64,000 nucleotides of DNA from Burkholderiales bacterium PBB3 (GCA_002256115.1 NKIK01000005.1:85613-149612); one strand, 5' to 3'; shown: positions 18,004 to 27,406, counted from the stretch's first letter. The notes: generated by a model not told the origin, from the letters alone. Numbers and translations are program-made.

Positions 18004-18594
18004 TTAGCGCCGGTCTACCAAGGCATGGGCAATGGTGCCCAAGTCCACATACTCCAGCTCACTACCCGCCGGCACACCACGCGCCAGCCGGGTGGGTTTG
18101 ACGCCACGCTCGCGCAGCGCTTCGCCAATCACATGCGCAGTGGCCTCCCCTTCAGCGGTGAAGTTGGTGGCCAAAATCACCTCTTTGACCACTCCGTCGC
18201 AGGCGCGCTCAAACAGGGTTTTTAGGCCCAGATCGTTCGGGCCAATGCCGTCCAAAGGGCTCAACTTGCCCATCAGCACAAAGTACAGCCCGCGGTACGC
18301 GCCGGTGCGCTCCAAGGCCGATTGGTCGGCCGGTGTTTCCACCACACACAGCGTGCTCTGGTCGCGCCGTGGGTCCAGGCAGGTGGCACAGACATTGGAT
18401 TCGGTAAAGGTATTACAGCGCTCGCAATGGTGCGTGAGCGTGGAAGCCTCATGCAGCGCCCGCGCCAGCACCTGCGCCCCCGCGCGGTCATGCTGCAGCA
18501 AATGAAACGCCATGCGCTGCGCCGACTTGATGCCCACGCCCGGCAGGCGCTTGAGCGACTGGATCAGGGTGTCAAGGGAGTTGGTATCGGACAT
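18004..18594 (-). CDS. recR: Recombination mediator protein RecR
   Basis: Works with RecF/RecO to load RecA at gaps. 196 residues: helix-hairpin-helix ([17 protein letters not shown]), zinc finger CERC..CATC, and Toprim region ([40 protein letters not shown]). ATG at 18594 is used rather than the TTG one codon before. It lies downstream of ybaB and dnaX on the same strand, the usual dnaX-ybaB-recR order, but a 165-bp gap with a long inverted repeat separates recR from ybaB. Confidence 0.96.
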   Translation of the reverse strand: MSDTNSLDTLIQSLKRLPGVGIKSAQRMAFHLLQHDRAGAQVLARALHEASTLTHHCERCNTFTESNVCATCLDPRRDQSTLCVVETPADQSALERTGAYRGLYFVLMGKLSPLDGIGPNDLGLKTLFERACDGVVKEVILATNFTAEGEATAHVIGEALRERGVKPTRLARGVPAGSELEYVDLGTIAHALVDRR

Positions 18595-18642
18595 CAACGA
18601 TGCAGTGTTTTTATGGGGCGCAACGCATCACTGTGAGGCGAG

Positions 18643-18731
18643 GTGCCTGGGCAGCGTGGCGTTTTGCGCAGGTAAAAGGAGGAGCCCGCAGGGCGGGGGA
18701 CACGGAGCAAAGCGCTACGCTGCCCAGGCAC
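18643..18731. repeat. Long inverted repeat between recR and ybaB
   Basis: Arms GTGCCTGGGCAGCGT (18643-18657) and ACGCTGCCCAGGCAC (18717-18731) are perfectly complementary over 15 bp. Pairing nearly continues inward through CGTTTTGC / GCAAAGCG. The 59-bp interior is purine-rich (AAAGGAGGAGCCCGCAGGGC). It could fold in RNA or be a small mobile repeat. No protein frame explains it. Confidence 0.7.
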
Positions 18732-18759
18732 CCCGCCGCTGCTGGCCAGCAGTAAGCCA

Positions 18760-19092
18760 TCAGAAAGGCAGCTTCATCCCACCAGGCAGCCCCGGCATAC
18801 CCGCAGTGATCTTGCCCATCTTCTCCGAGCTGGTTTCCTCAGCCTTACGCACCGCGGCGTTAAAAGCTGCAGCCACCAAGTCTTCCAGCATGTCCTTGTC
18901 ATCCGCCAGCAAGCTCGGATCAATCACCACGCGCTTCACGTCGTGCTTGCAGGTCATGGTGACCTTCACCAAACCCGCGCCAGACTCGCCAGTCACTTCG
19001 ATATTGCCCAACTCGTCCTGGGCCTTCTTCATGTTGTCCTGCATCGCCTGGGCTTGCTTCATCAGGCCAGCGAGTTGTCCTTTGTTGAACAT
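18760..19092 (-). CDS. ybaB: YbaB/EbfC nucleoid-associated protein
   Basis: A 110-residue small DNA-binding protein. Features: [20 protein letters not shown] (coiled N-terminus), [40 protein letters not shown], and a Met/Gly-rich tail. The ATG at 19092 has AGAAGGAAATACC upstream, which rules out a longer frame beginning 12 codons earlier. Standard position between dnaX and recR. Confidence 0.95.
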   Translation of the reverse strand: MFNKGQLAGLMKQAQAMQDNMKKAQDELGNIEVTGESGAGLVKVTMTCKHDVKRVVIDPSLLADDKDMLEDLVAAAFNAAVRKAEETSSEKMGKITAGMPGLPGGMKLPF

Positions 19093-19164
19093 GGTATTTC
19101 CTTCTAAAAGAGACGGGGGATTAAACAAAGCCTGGACGGGGGATCACAGGCCTTGCGGTAAAAC

Positions 19165-21180
19165 TTAGAGTGGCTTGATCGAACCTGGAACGATTTTCGC
19201 GCCAAAGTCCCGCATCATGGACTGCACGAAGGGATCATCAAAAATAATCTTTTCGGCAGCCAACTGCTTTTCAGCCGACGCCGCGCCATTGCGCCGACCC
19301 GGGCTATCGGTCACCCGGCCAATTTCAACCACCAGTTTGACCGGAAAACCGGCGGCGTGCAGCGCGGTGGTCAGCCGGTCGCGCGTGCCGGGCTGGTTCA
19401 GCGATTCACGCTCGACCCGCAGAATCCACTGGTCGGTGTCGCGCGCCACCAATTGCGATTGCAAGGCCAACTCGCGCACCATGGCATTGATGGCTTCGGC
19501 CTGGATCAGGCTCTGCACCGTGGCGTGCCAGAAGTCGCCTTCTTCGGTGGGAATCAGCACCTGGGCCGCTTGTCCAGCCACCACATCCGAGCGAGATTCC
19601 ACTTGGGTTCGCATCGGCACTGCTACAACTTTAGTAGCTGCTCCCGCACTATCCACGGCCTGAGCGGCCATTTTTGCCAAATTTTTATCGCCGGGCTCCA
19701 GATGCGGCGCTGACTCGTGCACTGGCAGCACATGGCCTGGCGGCAGTGCCTTCGGCTGTAGCTGCTGGTTCAGAGGTTGCAGTTCTGCAGAGAAAGATGG
19801 CGGAGCATCTTCCCAAGGCTGCACAGCGCGGGGCTTCGCGTTTTGGGCTTGCGGGGCAGTGTGTACGGAAACAGGACTGGCGGAAGACACTGATGCGAGT
19901 GCTGCCGCTGCTACCGTTGTTGCCGTGGCCGCAGGAGCCTTAGAAGCCGCCTCGGACACCGTTGGCCGGGGTGCCGTAGTCACCACTGGCTTCGGCAGCA
20001 CAGCCGCCGGTGCAGTAGCCTGGGCACTATTCAGAGTTTTTTTTTCCACGGTGGCCGCTGGGCCGCTGGGTTTGAAGGCCAAGAGCCGCAGCAGCACCAT
20101 GGTCAGCGCGGCGTATTCATCTGGGGCCAGACCCAAGTCCGCCCGGCCATGCAGGCAAATGCTGTACAGCAACTGGGTTTCGTCCATGGGCAATAACTCT
20201 GCCAGGCGCGCGGTCTCGGTCGCCTCGGGGTCGGTGTCGTCGTCTTGGGCGACAGGGGCACCGCTGCGCGCCAGGGTTTGCACCACGGCCATGCGCTGTA
20301 GCACGGTGGACATTTCTTCCAACGTAGAAGCCGCGCTCAAGCCATTCAGGCGCAGCGCCTCAGAGGTTTCCACCACCGTTTTGCCATCGCCCTGCGCCAG
20401 CGCCTCAATCAGGCGAAACACATAAGAGCGGTCGACGCTGCCCAGCATCTGGCGCACGGTGGCTTCTTGCAACTGGCCGGAGCCAAAGGCAATGGCCTGG
20501 TCCGTCAAACTCAGTGCGTCGCGCATGGAGCCACGTGCGGCGCGGGCCAGCAAACGCAGGGCCTGCACTTCAGCAGGCACATTTTCCTGGCCCAGCACAA
20601 AAGTTAAATGCTCACGAATTGTTTCAGGCGCCATGGGCCGCAGATTGAACTGCAGGCAGCGGCTCAGCACCGTCACCGGCACCTTTTGCGGGTCGGTCGT
20701 GGCCAACACAAATTTCAAGTACTCCGGCGGTTCCTCCAGCGTCTTCAGCATGGCGTTAAACGCCGTGTTGGTGAGCATATGCACCTCGTCGATCATGAAG
20801 ACCTTGAAGCGCCCTTGCACCGGCTTGTAAACCGCTTGCTCCAGCAGGGCCTGCACCTCGTCCACGCCACGATTACTGGCGGCGTCCAGCTCGGTGTAAT
20901 CCACGAAGCGGCCACTATCAATATCCGTGCAAGCCTGGCACACGCCACACGGCGTAGCCGTGATGCCACCATTGCCATCCACCCCTTGGCAGTTCAGCGA
21001 CTTGGCCAATATGCGTGACACGGTCGTCTTACCTACGCCCCGGGTACCGGTGAACAGGTAGGCGTGGTGCAGGCGCTGGGTGGTCAGCGCATTGCTCAGG
21101 GCTTGCACCACATGGTCCTGCCCCACCATTTCAGAGAAATTGCGAGAGCGATACTTGCGGGCGAGCACGAGATAAGACAT
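19165..21180 (-). CDS. dnaX: DNA polymerase III subunit tau (and probably gamma)
   Basis: Clamp-loader ATPase of 671 residues as tau. Walker A GTRGVGKTTVSR, zinc-binding CQGVDGN..TPCGVCQAC, Walker B FMIDEVHMLTNTAFNAML, and sensor 1/Arg finger LATTDPQKVPVTVLSRCLQF. After domain III (about residue 375) comes an Ala/Pro/Val-rich linker, then the alpha-binding C-terminus (GDFWHATVQSLIQAEAINAM..MVRELALQSQLV). Codons 379-382 hold an A9 run where slippage would end translation at once (see separate entry). The linker also contains an in-frame 57-bp repeat at residues about 500-520 (MAAQAVDSAGAATKVVA). Confidence 0.97.
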   Translation of the reverse strand: MSYLVLARKYRSRNFSEMVGQDHVVQALSNALTTQRLHHAYLFTGTRGVGKTTVSRILAKSLNCQGVDGNGGITATPCGVCQACTDIDSGRFVDYTELDAASNRGVDEVQALLEQAVYKPVQGRFKVFMIDEVHMLTNTAFNAMLKTLEEPPEYLKFVLATTDPQKVPVTVLSRCLQFNLRPMAPETIREHLTFVLGQENVPAEVQALRLLARAARGSMRDALSLTDQAIAFGSGQLQEATVRQMLGSVDRSYVFRLIEALAQGDGKTVVETSEALRLNGLSAASTLEEMSTVLQRMAVVQTLARSGAPVAQDDDTDPEATETARLAELLPMDETQLLYSICLHGRADLGLAPDEYAALTMVLLRLLAFKPSGPAATVEKKTLNSAQATAPAAVLPKPVVTTAPRPTVSEAASKAPAATATTVAAAALASVSSASPVSVHTAPQAQNAKPRAVQPWEDAPPSFSAELQPLNQQLQPKALPPGHVLPVHESAPHLEPGDKNLAKMAAQAVDSAGAATKVVAVPMRTQVESRSDVVAGQAAQVLIPTEEGDFWHATVQSLIQAEAINAMVRELALQSQLVARDTDQWILRVERESLNQPGTRDRLTTALHAAGFPVKLVVEIGRVTDSPGRRNGAASAEKQLAAEKIIFDDPFVQSMMRDFGAKIVPGSIKPL
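19621..19681. repeat. 57-bp interspersed repeat, copy 5 (inside dnaX)
   Basis: TGCTACAACTTTAGTAGCTG, CTCCCGCACTATCC, ACGGCCTGAGCGGCCATTTT. Read on the dnaX strand it is in frame and encodes QAVDSAGAATKVVA in the unstructured tau linker. Confidence 0.92.
20028..20046 (-). promoter_or_regulatory. A9 slippery run in dnaX, likely programmed frameshift/slippage site for gamma
   Basis: On the coding strand G-A9-CTCTGAATAG is read as GAA AAA AAA ACT CTG (E379-K-K-T-L). One base inserted or a -1 ribosomal slip gives AAA AAA AAC TCT GAA TAG, a stop 384 residues in. One A lost gives CTC TGA, a stop after 382 residues. Both fall just after the clamp-loader domain III, where gamma subunits end. Slippage for gamma is established in E. 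coli (ribosomal) and Thermus (transcriptional on A9); use here is inferred. Confidence 0.7.
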
Positions 21181-21370
21181 GCGGCGATTCTAAAGGCAGG
21201 CCTGCCGGGGGCTTACCGGCGCGGCAGGCTATGGCTAGAATCTTTGCTCTGTCCAGCCGCGAGCTATTTGGCACCCCATTGGGCAAGTTGTTTGGCAGCA
21301 TCTCTTCGACCCGCGAGAACTTCCTATTTCCACTCCACCCTCCCCATCCAACGGCAGCGTCCATGTCCTT

Positions 21371-22678
21371 TTGCAGCTTTGGCAGCGCTGGTGCCCCACC
21401 TGGCTCACGCTCAAAACCGATGACTTGCTGCGCGACCCGACCTACCGGCGTTTGTGGACCTCGATTCTGATTAGCTCCTTTGGCGGCCAAATCACCATGC
21501 TGGCCCTGCCGCTGACGGCGGCCGTGTTGCTGCACGCCACACCCACGCAAATGGGCACGCTCACCGCGATGGAAATTTTGCCCTTTGTGCTGTTCTCATT
21601 GCCGTCCGGCGTGTGGCTGGACCGGGTGCGCAAGCTGCCTGTTTATGTGTGGGGCGAAACCCTGCTGGCGCTCTGCCTGGTCAGTATCCCGGTGTGTTGG
21701 GCGTTGGATGTACTCACCATCCATTTGATGTATGTCGTCGCCTTTGTGATTGGCTGCGTGTTTGTGACGGCAGGCACCGCCGCACAAATTGTGCTGACCC
21801 AGGTGGTAGCACGCGAGCGCTTGGTGGAAGCCCATGCCAAAAACGCACTGGCGTCTTCGGGGGCAGAAGTGGCCGGGCCTGGCGTGGCCGGTGTGTTGAT
21901 CAAACTGGTGGGCGCACCGCTGGCCCTGGTGGCCGATGCCGTTCTACTGATGATCAGCGTGCTGATTCTGCGCGGCCTGCGCATCGTCGAGGTCGTCAAG
22001 CCCAAGGCCGACGCGCACTTTGGACGCGATCTGAAAGAAGGCGTGCAATTCGTGGCCCAGCACTGGCTGCTGCTGTCACTGGCCACCGCCGTGGGCCTGT
22101 GGCAGCTCTGCCACCACAGTGCCATGGTGGTGCAGATTTTGTTTGCCACGCGCGAGCTAGGGCTCAACGCCAACCAGGTCGGCCTGTGCTACGTCGGCCT
22201 GGGCGTGGGCACCGTGGGTGCCAGCACGCTGGGCCATCGCATTTCTAAAAAGATTGGCCCCGGCCCCTGCCTGACATTGGGCTTTGCCGTGTGTGGTTTG
22301 GGCTGGCTGCAACTAGCGCTGGCACCCGCCAATGCCTGGGGCGTGGCGTCTTTTGTCTTTATGCTGCTGTGCTTTGGCGTAGGGGCGGTGTTGATCTTTA
22401 TCAACTTCCTGGCGCTGCGCCAGGCGGTCACGCCCGAGCCCTTGCTGGGCCGCATGACCAGCACCATGCGCTGGCTGATTTTGATACCCGCTGGGCCTGG
22501 TGCCCTGCTGGGTGGTTACCTGGGCGAGCACTTTGGCCTGCGAACTGCGCTGGCCTTTGGCGGCTGCTCGGCGCTGCTGCTGGCCTTCTGGGGTTGGCGG
22601 CATCCGGTGATTCGCGGTATCCGCAGCCTGCCCCAGCCGGACTCGGTTTCGGGCGACAGTACTGCCTTAAAGCTCTAA
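21371..22678 (+). CDS. MFS transporter, EntS/MFS_3-like exporter
   Basis: A 435-residue polytopic protein with about 12 hydrophobic segments. The N-terminus LLRDPTYRRLWTSILISSFG, GVWLDRVRKLPVYVWGE and AHAKNALASSGAEVAGPGVA match the MFS_3 family that includes enterobactin exporter EntS. The predicted role is drug or siderophore efflux; the substrate is unknown. The start is uncertain: TTG at 21371 is the only upstream start in frame, with a weak ribosome site. It is divergent from dnaX. Confidence 0.85.
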   Translation: MQLWQRWCPTWLTLKTDDLLRDPTYRRLWTSILISSFGGQITMLALPLTAAVLLHATPTQMGTLTAMEILPFVLFSLPSGVWLDRVRKLPVYVWGETLLALCLVSIPVCWALDVLTIHLMYVVAFVIGCVFVTAGTAAQIVLTQVVARERLVEAHAKNALASSGAEVAGPGVAGVLIKLVGAPLALVADAVLLMISVLILRGLRIVEVVKPKADAHFGRDLKEGVQFVAQHWLLLSLATAVGLWQLCHHSAMVVQILFATRELGLNANQVGLCYVGLGVGTVGASTLGHRISKKIGPGPCLTLGFAVCGLGWLQLALAPANAWGVASFVFMLLCFGVGAVLIFINFLALRQAVTPEPLLGRMTSTMRWLILIPAGPGALLGGYLGEHFGLRTALAFGGCSALLLAFWGWRHPVIRGIRSLPQPDSVSGDSTALKL

Positions 22679-22754
22679 AATCTGATCTTTCCCTCTGCCC
22701 CGCGCCGCGCCTGCCCCACCCCACAGCAGACAAGCGCACCCCACAAGGACCACC

Positions 22755-24566
22755 ATGGACACCCGCACCCACCCCGTCACGCTCCGTATCGAACGCATTC
22801 GCGATGCCCTGAAAGCCCACCAGGCCCAGGCCGTGTTGGTGCCATCCAGTGATCCGCATTTGTCTGAATATTTGCCAGAGCGTTGGCAAGGGCGTGAGTG
22901 GTCCAGTGGCTTTACCGGCTCTATGGGCACGCTGGCGGTGAGCCTGAACGAAGCCGTGTTGTTTGCCGACAGCCGCTACTGGAGCCAGGCCGAAGCCGAG
23001 CTGCGCGGCACCGGCATCCGACTAGAAAAAATCCCCACCGGCGCGGCCACCCACCACAACGACTGGCTGGCGCGCCAGGCTGGCCAAGGCGGTGTTGTGT
23101 TGGTTGATGGCCAAGTGCTGGGTCTTGCCGCCGAAAAAGCCCTGCGCGCCACGCTGACTGCCGTAGGCGCAACCTTGCGTACCGAGGTGGATGTGTTTGC
23201 CGAAGTGTGGGCCGATCGCCCTGGCCTTCCATCCAACGCCGTGTTTGAACACCTGCCACCTTTTGCCACGCAAACCCGTGCCGACAAGCTTGCAATGGTG
23301 CGCGGTGCCATGGCCCAGCACACCTGCAGCCTGCACTTTGTATCCAGCGTGGATGACATCGCATGGATTTTGAATTTGCGCGGTGCGGATGTGAGCTACA
23401 ACCCGGTCTTCATTTCGCACCTGTTGATCTCTGCCAACGACGCGACGCTGTTTGTGGCTGACGGCAAGATTGACGCGGCCCTGACCGCCCGCTTGGCTGC
23501 CGATGGCGTAGCCGTCAAGCCCTATGCCCAAGCGCCAGCGACCCTGTCCGCCGTGCCAGCAGGCACCCGCGTGCTGGTGGACCCCCGTCGCGTCACTTTC
23601 GGCCTGCGCCAGAACCTGGGTGCCAGCGTGGTGGTGGTCGAGGCCATCAACCCCAGCACTTTGTTCAAGAGCCGCAAAAATGCTACCGAGGCTGAATTTG
23701 TGCGTCAGGCTATGCGCGAAGACGGTGCGGCCATGTGCGAGTTTTACGCCTGGTTTGAAGAGGCCGTGAAATCGCAAACCCTGACCGAAATTGATGTGGC
23801 CGACAAACTCAGCGCAGCACGCAGTAAGCGCGCGGGTTTCAAAGACCTGAGCTTCCCGGTCATTGCCGGCTTCAACGCCAATGGCGCCCTGCCCCACTAC
23901 CGCGCCACCGACGCATCGCACGCCACCATCAAAGGCGATGGCCTGCTGCTGATCGACTCGGGCGGCCAGTACCTGGGCGGCACCACTGACATCACCCGCA
24001 CCTGGGCGATTGGCACCGTGAATGCCAGCCAACGCCGTGGTTACACCGCCGTGCTCAAGGGCACCATTGGCCTCTCCCGCACCTTGTTCCCCGAGGGCAC
24101 GCCTTCGCCCTTCCTGGACTCCATTGCCCGCGCACCGCTGTGGGCCGAGGGCCTGGACTATGGCCACGGCACCGGCCACGGCGTGGGCTACTACCTGAAT
24201 GTGCACGAAGGCCCACAAAGCATCAGCAAAACTATTCCTGAGCCACACCACGCCATGGAAGTCGGCATGATCACCTCGATCGAACCCGGCCTGTACCGCG
24301 AAGGCCACTGGGGCGTGCGGATTGAAAACCTGGTGCTGAACGTGGCCATGGACACGCCTGAGAAAGGCGCTTTCGGCAAGATGCTGGGCTTTGAGACTTT
24401 GACGCTGTGCCCTATCGATATGAGCTGCATTGAGCGCAGCATGTTGAACGCTGACGAGATTCATTGGATCAACGCCTACCACGCCACCGTGCTGGAGCGC
24501 CTGAGCCCGCTGCTTCAGGGCGATGCCTTGGATTGGTTGCAACGGCGCACCCAAATCGTGGCTTAG
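22755..24566 (+). CDS. Aminopeptidase P family protein (M24B, Xaa-Pro aminopeptidase)
   Basis: A 603-residue cytoplasmic metallopeptidase of the three-domain eukaryotic-like form. Metal ligands appear in LLLIDSGGQYLGGTTDITRT (first Asp pair), HGTGHGVGYYLNVHEGP (His), SIEPGLYREGHWG (Glu) and VRIENLVL (Glu). The N-terminal creatinase-like domain includes VPSSDPHLSEYLPERWQGRE and FTGSMGT. The ATG at 22755 has AAGGACCACC upstream. It should release N-terminal residues preceding proline. Confidence 0.93.
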   Translation: MDTRTHPVTLRIERIRDALKAHQAQAVLVPSSDPHLSEYLPERWQGREWSSGFTGSMGTLAVSLNEAVLFADSRYWSQAEAELRGTGIRLEKIPTGAATHHNDWLARQAGQGGVVLVDGQVLGLAAEKALRATLTAVGATLRTEVDVFAEVWADRPGLPSNAVFEHLPPFATQTRADKLAMVRGAMAQHTCSLHFVSSVDDIAWILNLRGADVSYNPVFISHLLISANDATLFVADGKIDAALTARLAADGVAVKPYAQAPATLSAVPAGTRVLVDPRRVTFGLRQNLGASVVVVEAINPSTLFKSRKNATEAEFVRQAMREDGAAMCEFYAWFEEAVKSQTLTEIDVADKLSAARSKRAGFKDLSFPVIAGFNANGALPHYRATDASHATIKGDGLLLIDSGGQYLGGTTDITRTWAIGTVNASQRRGYTAVLKGTIGLSRTLFPEGTPSPFLDSIARAPLWAEGLDYGHGTGHGVGYYLNVHEGPQSISKTIPEPHHAMEVGMITSIEPGLYREGHWGVRIENLVLNVAMDTPEKGAFGKMLGFETLTLCPIDMSCIERSMLNADEIHWINAYHATVLERLSPLLQGDALDWLQRRTQIVA

Positions 24567-24623
24567 CCCGCAGCATGCTGCGATAAACTGAAGACTTCAC
24601 TTTTTCGCCCATAAGACACTACC

Positions 24624-25679
24624 GTGCCCCAGTTTCTCCACCGCTGGCGTCTCCAGGTTCTAGGATGTGTCCTGGCGCTGGTGCTGCCTGTGGCGGCGGT
24701 GGGTGGAGAAGTCTTGCGGGTTCTGACCTGGCCGGGCTATGCCGACCCGGATCTGGTCAAGGTATTTGAGCAGCGCACGGGTGCGAAAGTGGAGGTCACC
24801 TTCATTGATTCGGATGACACGCTGTGGCAACGCATCAACGGCAACCAGTCGCAAGACTTCGATGTCTTTGCCGTCAACACCGCAGAGTTGCAGCGCTATA
24901 TCGCCAATGCGCTGGTGGTGCCCATTGATACGGCCCAGGTGCCGAATCTGGCCAAACAATTGCCCCGGTTTCGTAATCTGAACGGCATACCCGGTATTGT
25001 TAAGGACGGCAAGGTCTACGCCGTGCCGTATACCTTTGCGGAAATGGGTTTGATCTATGACCGCCAGCAGATCAAGGAGCCGCCCGTTTCCATTCAAGCG
25101 CTGTGGGACCCGCGCTACCGGGGCAAGGTCTTGCTGTACAACGGCGCTTCTCACAATTTCACGCTGGCGGCGCAAAGCCTCAAAGATCCCAACCCCTTTC
25201 AACTGAAAGAGTCCGAGTGGCCTACCGCGGTGAATCGCCTGATAGAGCTGCGCCGCAACGCCATGGGCTTTTATAGCCAGCCAGAAGAATCCGTCGACCT
25301 GTTCAAACGCAAGCAAGCCGCTTTGCTGTTTGCCAACTATGGGTCCCAGCAATTGCAACTGCTCAAGGCGGCGGGGGTCGATGTTGGATACGCCATTCCC
25401 CAGGAAGGTGCCCTGGCCTGGCTGGATTGTTGGGTGATTACCCGCGGGGCAAAAAACAAAGGTTTAGCTGCCGCGTGGATCGATTATTTTCTGGAGCCCG
25501 AGCCCAGCAACGCCCTGGTCAAGCGGCAAGGGCTGGCCAACACGGTGGCTGCGGCACCCAATATGCGCCCCCAAGACCGGCTGAAGTGGCTCGAACCGGT
25601 GGAAAGCGCGCCACGCCGCAGTTTGCTGTGGGAGCGCATTTTGGCTGGCGACCGCGCCAGCAAGGTCTTGGCCCCATGA
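24624..25679 (+). CDS. PotD/NspS-like periplasmic polyamine-type binding protein
   Basis: A 351-residue protein from GTG at 24624, with a signal peptide (LQVLGCVLALVLPVAAVGG). It is a family-1 extracellular binding protein: VLRVLTWPGYADPDLVKVFE, DFDVFAVNTAELQRY, GKVYAVPYTFAEMGLIYDRQ and WLDCWVITRGAKNKGLAAAW resemble PotD/PotF. No permease or ATPase genes accompany it. Its stop overlaps the start of a membrane diguanylate cyclase (ATGA), as expected for a ligand sensor feeding a c-di-GMP enzyme. Confidence 0.87.
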   Translation: MPQFLHRWRLQVLGCVLALVLPVAAVGGEVLRVLTWPGYADPDLVKVFEQRTGAKVEVTFIDSDDTLWQRINGNQSQDFDVFAVNTAELQRYIANALVVPIDTAQVPNLAKQLPRFRNLNGIPGIVKDGKVYAVPYTFAEMGLIYDRQQIKEPPVSIQALWDPRYRGKVLLYNGASHNFTLAAQSLKDPNPFQLKESEWPTAVNRLIELRRNAMGFYSQPEESVDLFKRKQAALLFANYGSQQLQLLKAAGVDVGYAIPQEGALAWLDCWVITRGAKNKGLAAAWIDYFLEPEPSNALVKRQGLANTVAAAPNMRPQDRLKWLEPVESAPRRSLLWERILAGDRASKVLAP

Positions 25680-27406
25680 AATTTGGCATTGCCGCCAAAC
25701 TGGCCCTGCTTTTGGCGGCAGTCGGCATTTTGGCGTCTGGCCTGACCGGCTTTTATGCCTACAACGTGAGCCGCGAGCTGCTGGTGCAGGCGGCCCGCAA
25801 CGAGTTGTTGACATCCAACCAGGTGCTGGCCAGGCGGCTGGCCCAGGGCCGCCAAGAGGTCTCACGCAATTTGCAAATTTTGGCCACGCACCCTTCGGCC
25901 ATTGCGGCACTAGAGGGCGCAGGGGCTACGAGCGAGAGCCAGCTGGCCACGCTATTTGAGAAGGTCATGCAGACCAACCCCAGCTACTTCCAGATACGCC
26001 TGATTTCGGCCGCCGAGAATGGCCTGGAGCGGGTGCGCATCGACCGGGATGGTGATCAGTTGCTGCATGTAGTGGGCGATGACTTGCAGGAGAAGGGGCA
26101 TTACCCCTACGTCTCCGACACCCTCAAGCTGCCGGGGGGCAAAACCTTTTTGTCGCGCATCGTCATCAACCACGAGCGCGGTGCCCATTCGGGGCAGGAC
26201 CAGCCCACGGTGCTGTTGGCCACCCCGGTGACCAACCAGAAGTCGCAGACGCTGGGCTTGGTGGTCATCAACGTCGACCTGAACGCCACCTTTGCCTTGC
26301 TCAAAGCCGATTTGCCCGCCGAATTTGGCCTGTACCTCACGAATGCCAAAGGCGACTATTTGATTCACCCGGATGCCAGCAAAACCTTTGGCTTTGACAA
26401 AGGCCGACGGGTGCTGGTGCAAGAAGAGTTCCCGGAAACCAGTACTTTGATCGACGGCAATGCCCAGTCCATGACGGTGGAGTCCAGCGCCGTCGATGAG
26501 AACCAGGTGCCGCTGGTTGCCACGTTTACGACGACCACCGTGCAAGTCCCCAATAGTGAGAACCGCCTGATCCTCGGTTTGGCGCAGCCTCTGAAAACCG
26601 TGCTGGCGCAGAGTCACCATTTGGGCGTGGCCATTCTGCAAATTGTGGTGGCTTTTTTTGTGGCCTGCGGCTTGCTGGCCGTCTTGGTGGCGCGGGCAGT
26701 CACCCGGCCTATCAATGCCGTGAGTGCCGCAGCGCGCAACCTGGCCAACGACGAACCCGTGGTCGGCCTGCCCGTCTCGCGCAAAGACGAAATCGGTCTG
26801 CTGGCCCAAAGCTTCAAGAAAATGCAAGACCAGATCAAACACCAGCTCAGTGAGCTGCAGCACAGCCGCCAACAGCTGGAGCATTTGGCCGGGCACGATG
26901 TGTTGACCGGACTGCCCAATCGGCGCCTGTTTCAAGACCGGCTGGAACATGCGCTGGCACGGGCTGAGCGCACCGGTGAGCGTTTTGCGCTGCTTTTTAT
27001 TGATGTGGACAAGTTCAAAACCATCAATGACCGCTGGGGCCACGAGGCTGGCGACACAGTGCTGCAAATTACCGCCAAGCGCTTGGCATCCATCACCCGC
27101 AGGGCCGACACCGTGGCGCGCATGGGTGGGGATGAATTTGTGATCCTGCTGGACAACCCCAGCAGCCGCGAACAAATAGTCACCATCGCCGAAAAACTGC
27201 TGGACAACCTGCGCTCACCCATGCAATGGGCGGGCCAGGAATTTCAGGTGGGGTACAGCGTGGGCATCAGCCAGTACCCGCACAACGGCACCAATGCCAC
27301 GACCCTGATGGCCAACGCCGACAAGGCCATGTACGAGACCAAGGCTGCCGGGCGCAATGGCTACCGCTTTTCACCCGGCACCACCAAGCCTGGGGTATTG
27401 AGCTGA
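25676..27406 (+). CDS. Membrane diguanylate cyclase with periplasmic dCache-like sensor, HAMP and GGDEF
   Basis: Makes c-di-GMP. 576 residues: TM1 (LALLLAAVGILASGLTGFYA), a roughly 280-residue periplasmic sensor (FQIRLISAAENGLERVRIDR is dCache-like), TM2 near residue 325 (ILQIVVAFFVACGLLAVLVA), HAMP, a short coiled coil, and GGDEF (HDVLTGLPNRRLFQDRLEHA, FIDVDKFKTINDRWGHEAGD, active-site GGDEF at 484-488). An inhibitory I-site RxxD (RRAD) lies five residues before GGDEF. The start ATG overlaps the stop of the binding-protein gene. The arrangement recalls the NspS-MbaA polyamine system of Vibrio cholerae, but here without an EAL domain. Confidence 0.92.
   Translation: MKFGIAAKLALLLAAVGILASGLTGFYAYNVSRELLVQAARNELLTSNQVLARRLAQGRQEVSRNLQILATHPSAIAALEGAGATSESQLATLFEKVMQTNPSYFQIRLISAAENGLERVRIDRDGDQLLHVVGDDLQEKGHYPYVSDTLKLPGGKTFLSRIVINHERGAHSGQDQPTVLLATPVTNQKSQTLGLVVINVDLNATFALLKADLPAEFGLYLTNAKGDYLIHPDASKTFGFDKGRRVLVQEEFPETSTLIDGNAQSMTVESSAVDENQVPLVATFTTTTVQVPNSENRLILGLAQPLKTVLAQSHHLGVAILQIVVAFFVACGLLAVLVARAVTRPINAVSAAARNLANDEPVVGLPVSRKDEIGLLAQSFKKMQDQIKHQLSELQHSRQQLEHLAGHDVLTGLPNRRLFQDRLEHALARAERTGERFALLFIDVDKFKTINDRWGHEAGDTVLQITAKRLASITRRADTVARMGGDEFVILLDNPSSREQIVTIAEKLLDNLRSPMQWAGQEFQVGYSVGISQYPHNGTNATTLMANADKAMYETKAAGRNGYRFSPGTTKPGVLS

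Noticed and set aside
17993..18016. AGACCGG..CCGGTCT hairpin between mltD and recR as a terminator
   Set aside because: Good stem but no T run on either strand and it overlaps the recR end; left out as unproven.
23022..24554. A 510-codon open frame opposite the M24 aminopeptidase gene
   Set aside because: It mirrors a GC-rich coding strand, has no motif, and the plus-strand gene has complete catalytic residues.
25952..27175. A 407-codon open frame opposite the diguanylate cyclase gene
   Set aside because: Shadow of the GGDEF gene; composition reflects the reverse complement of GC-rich codons.
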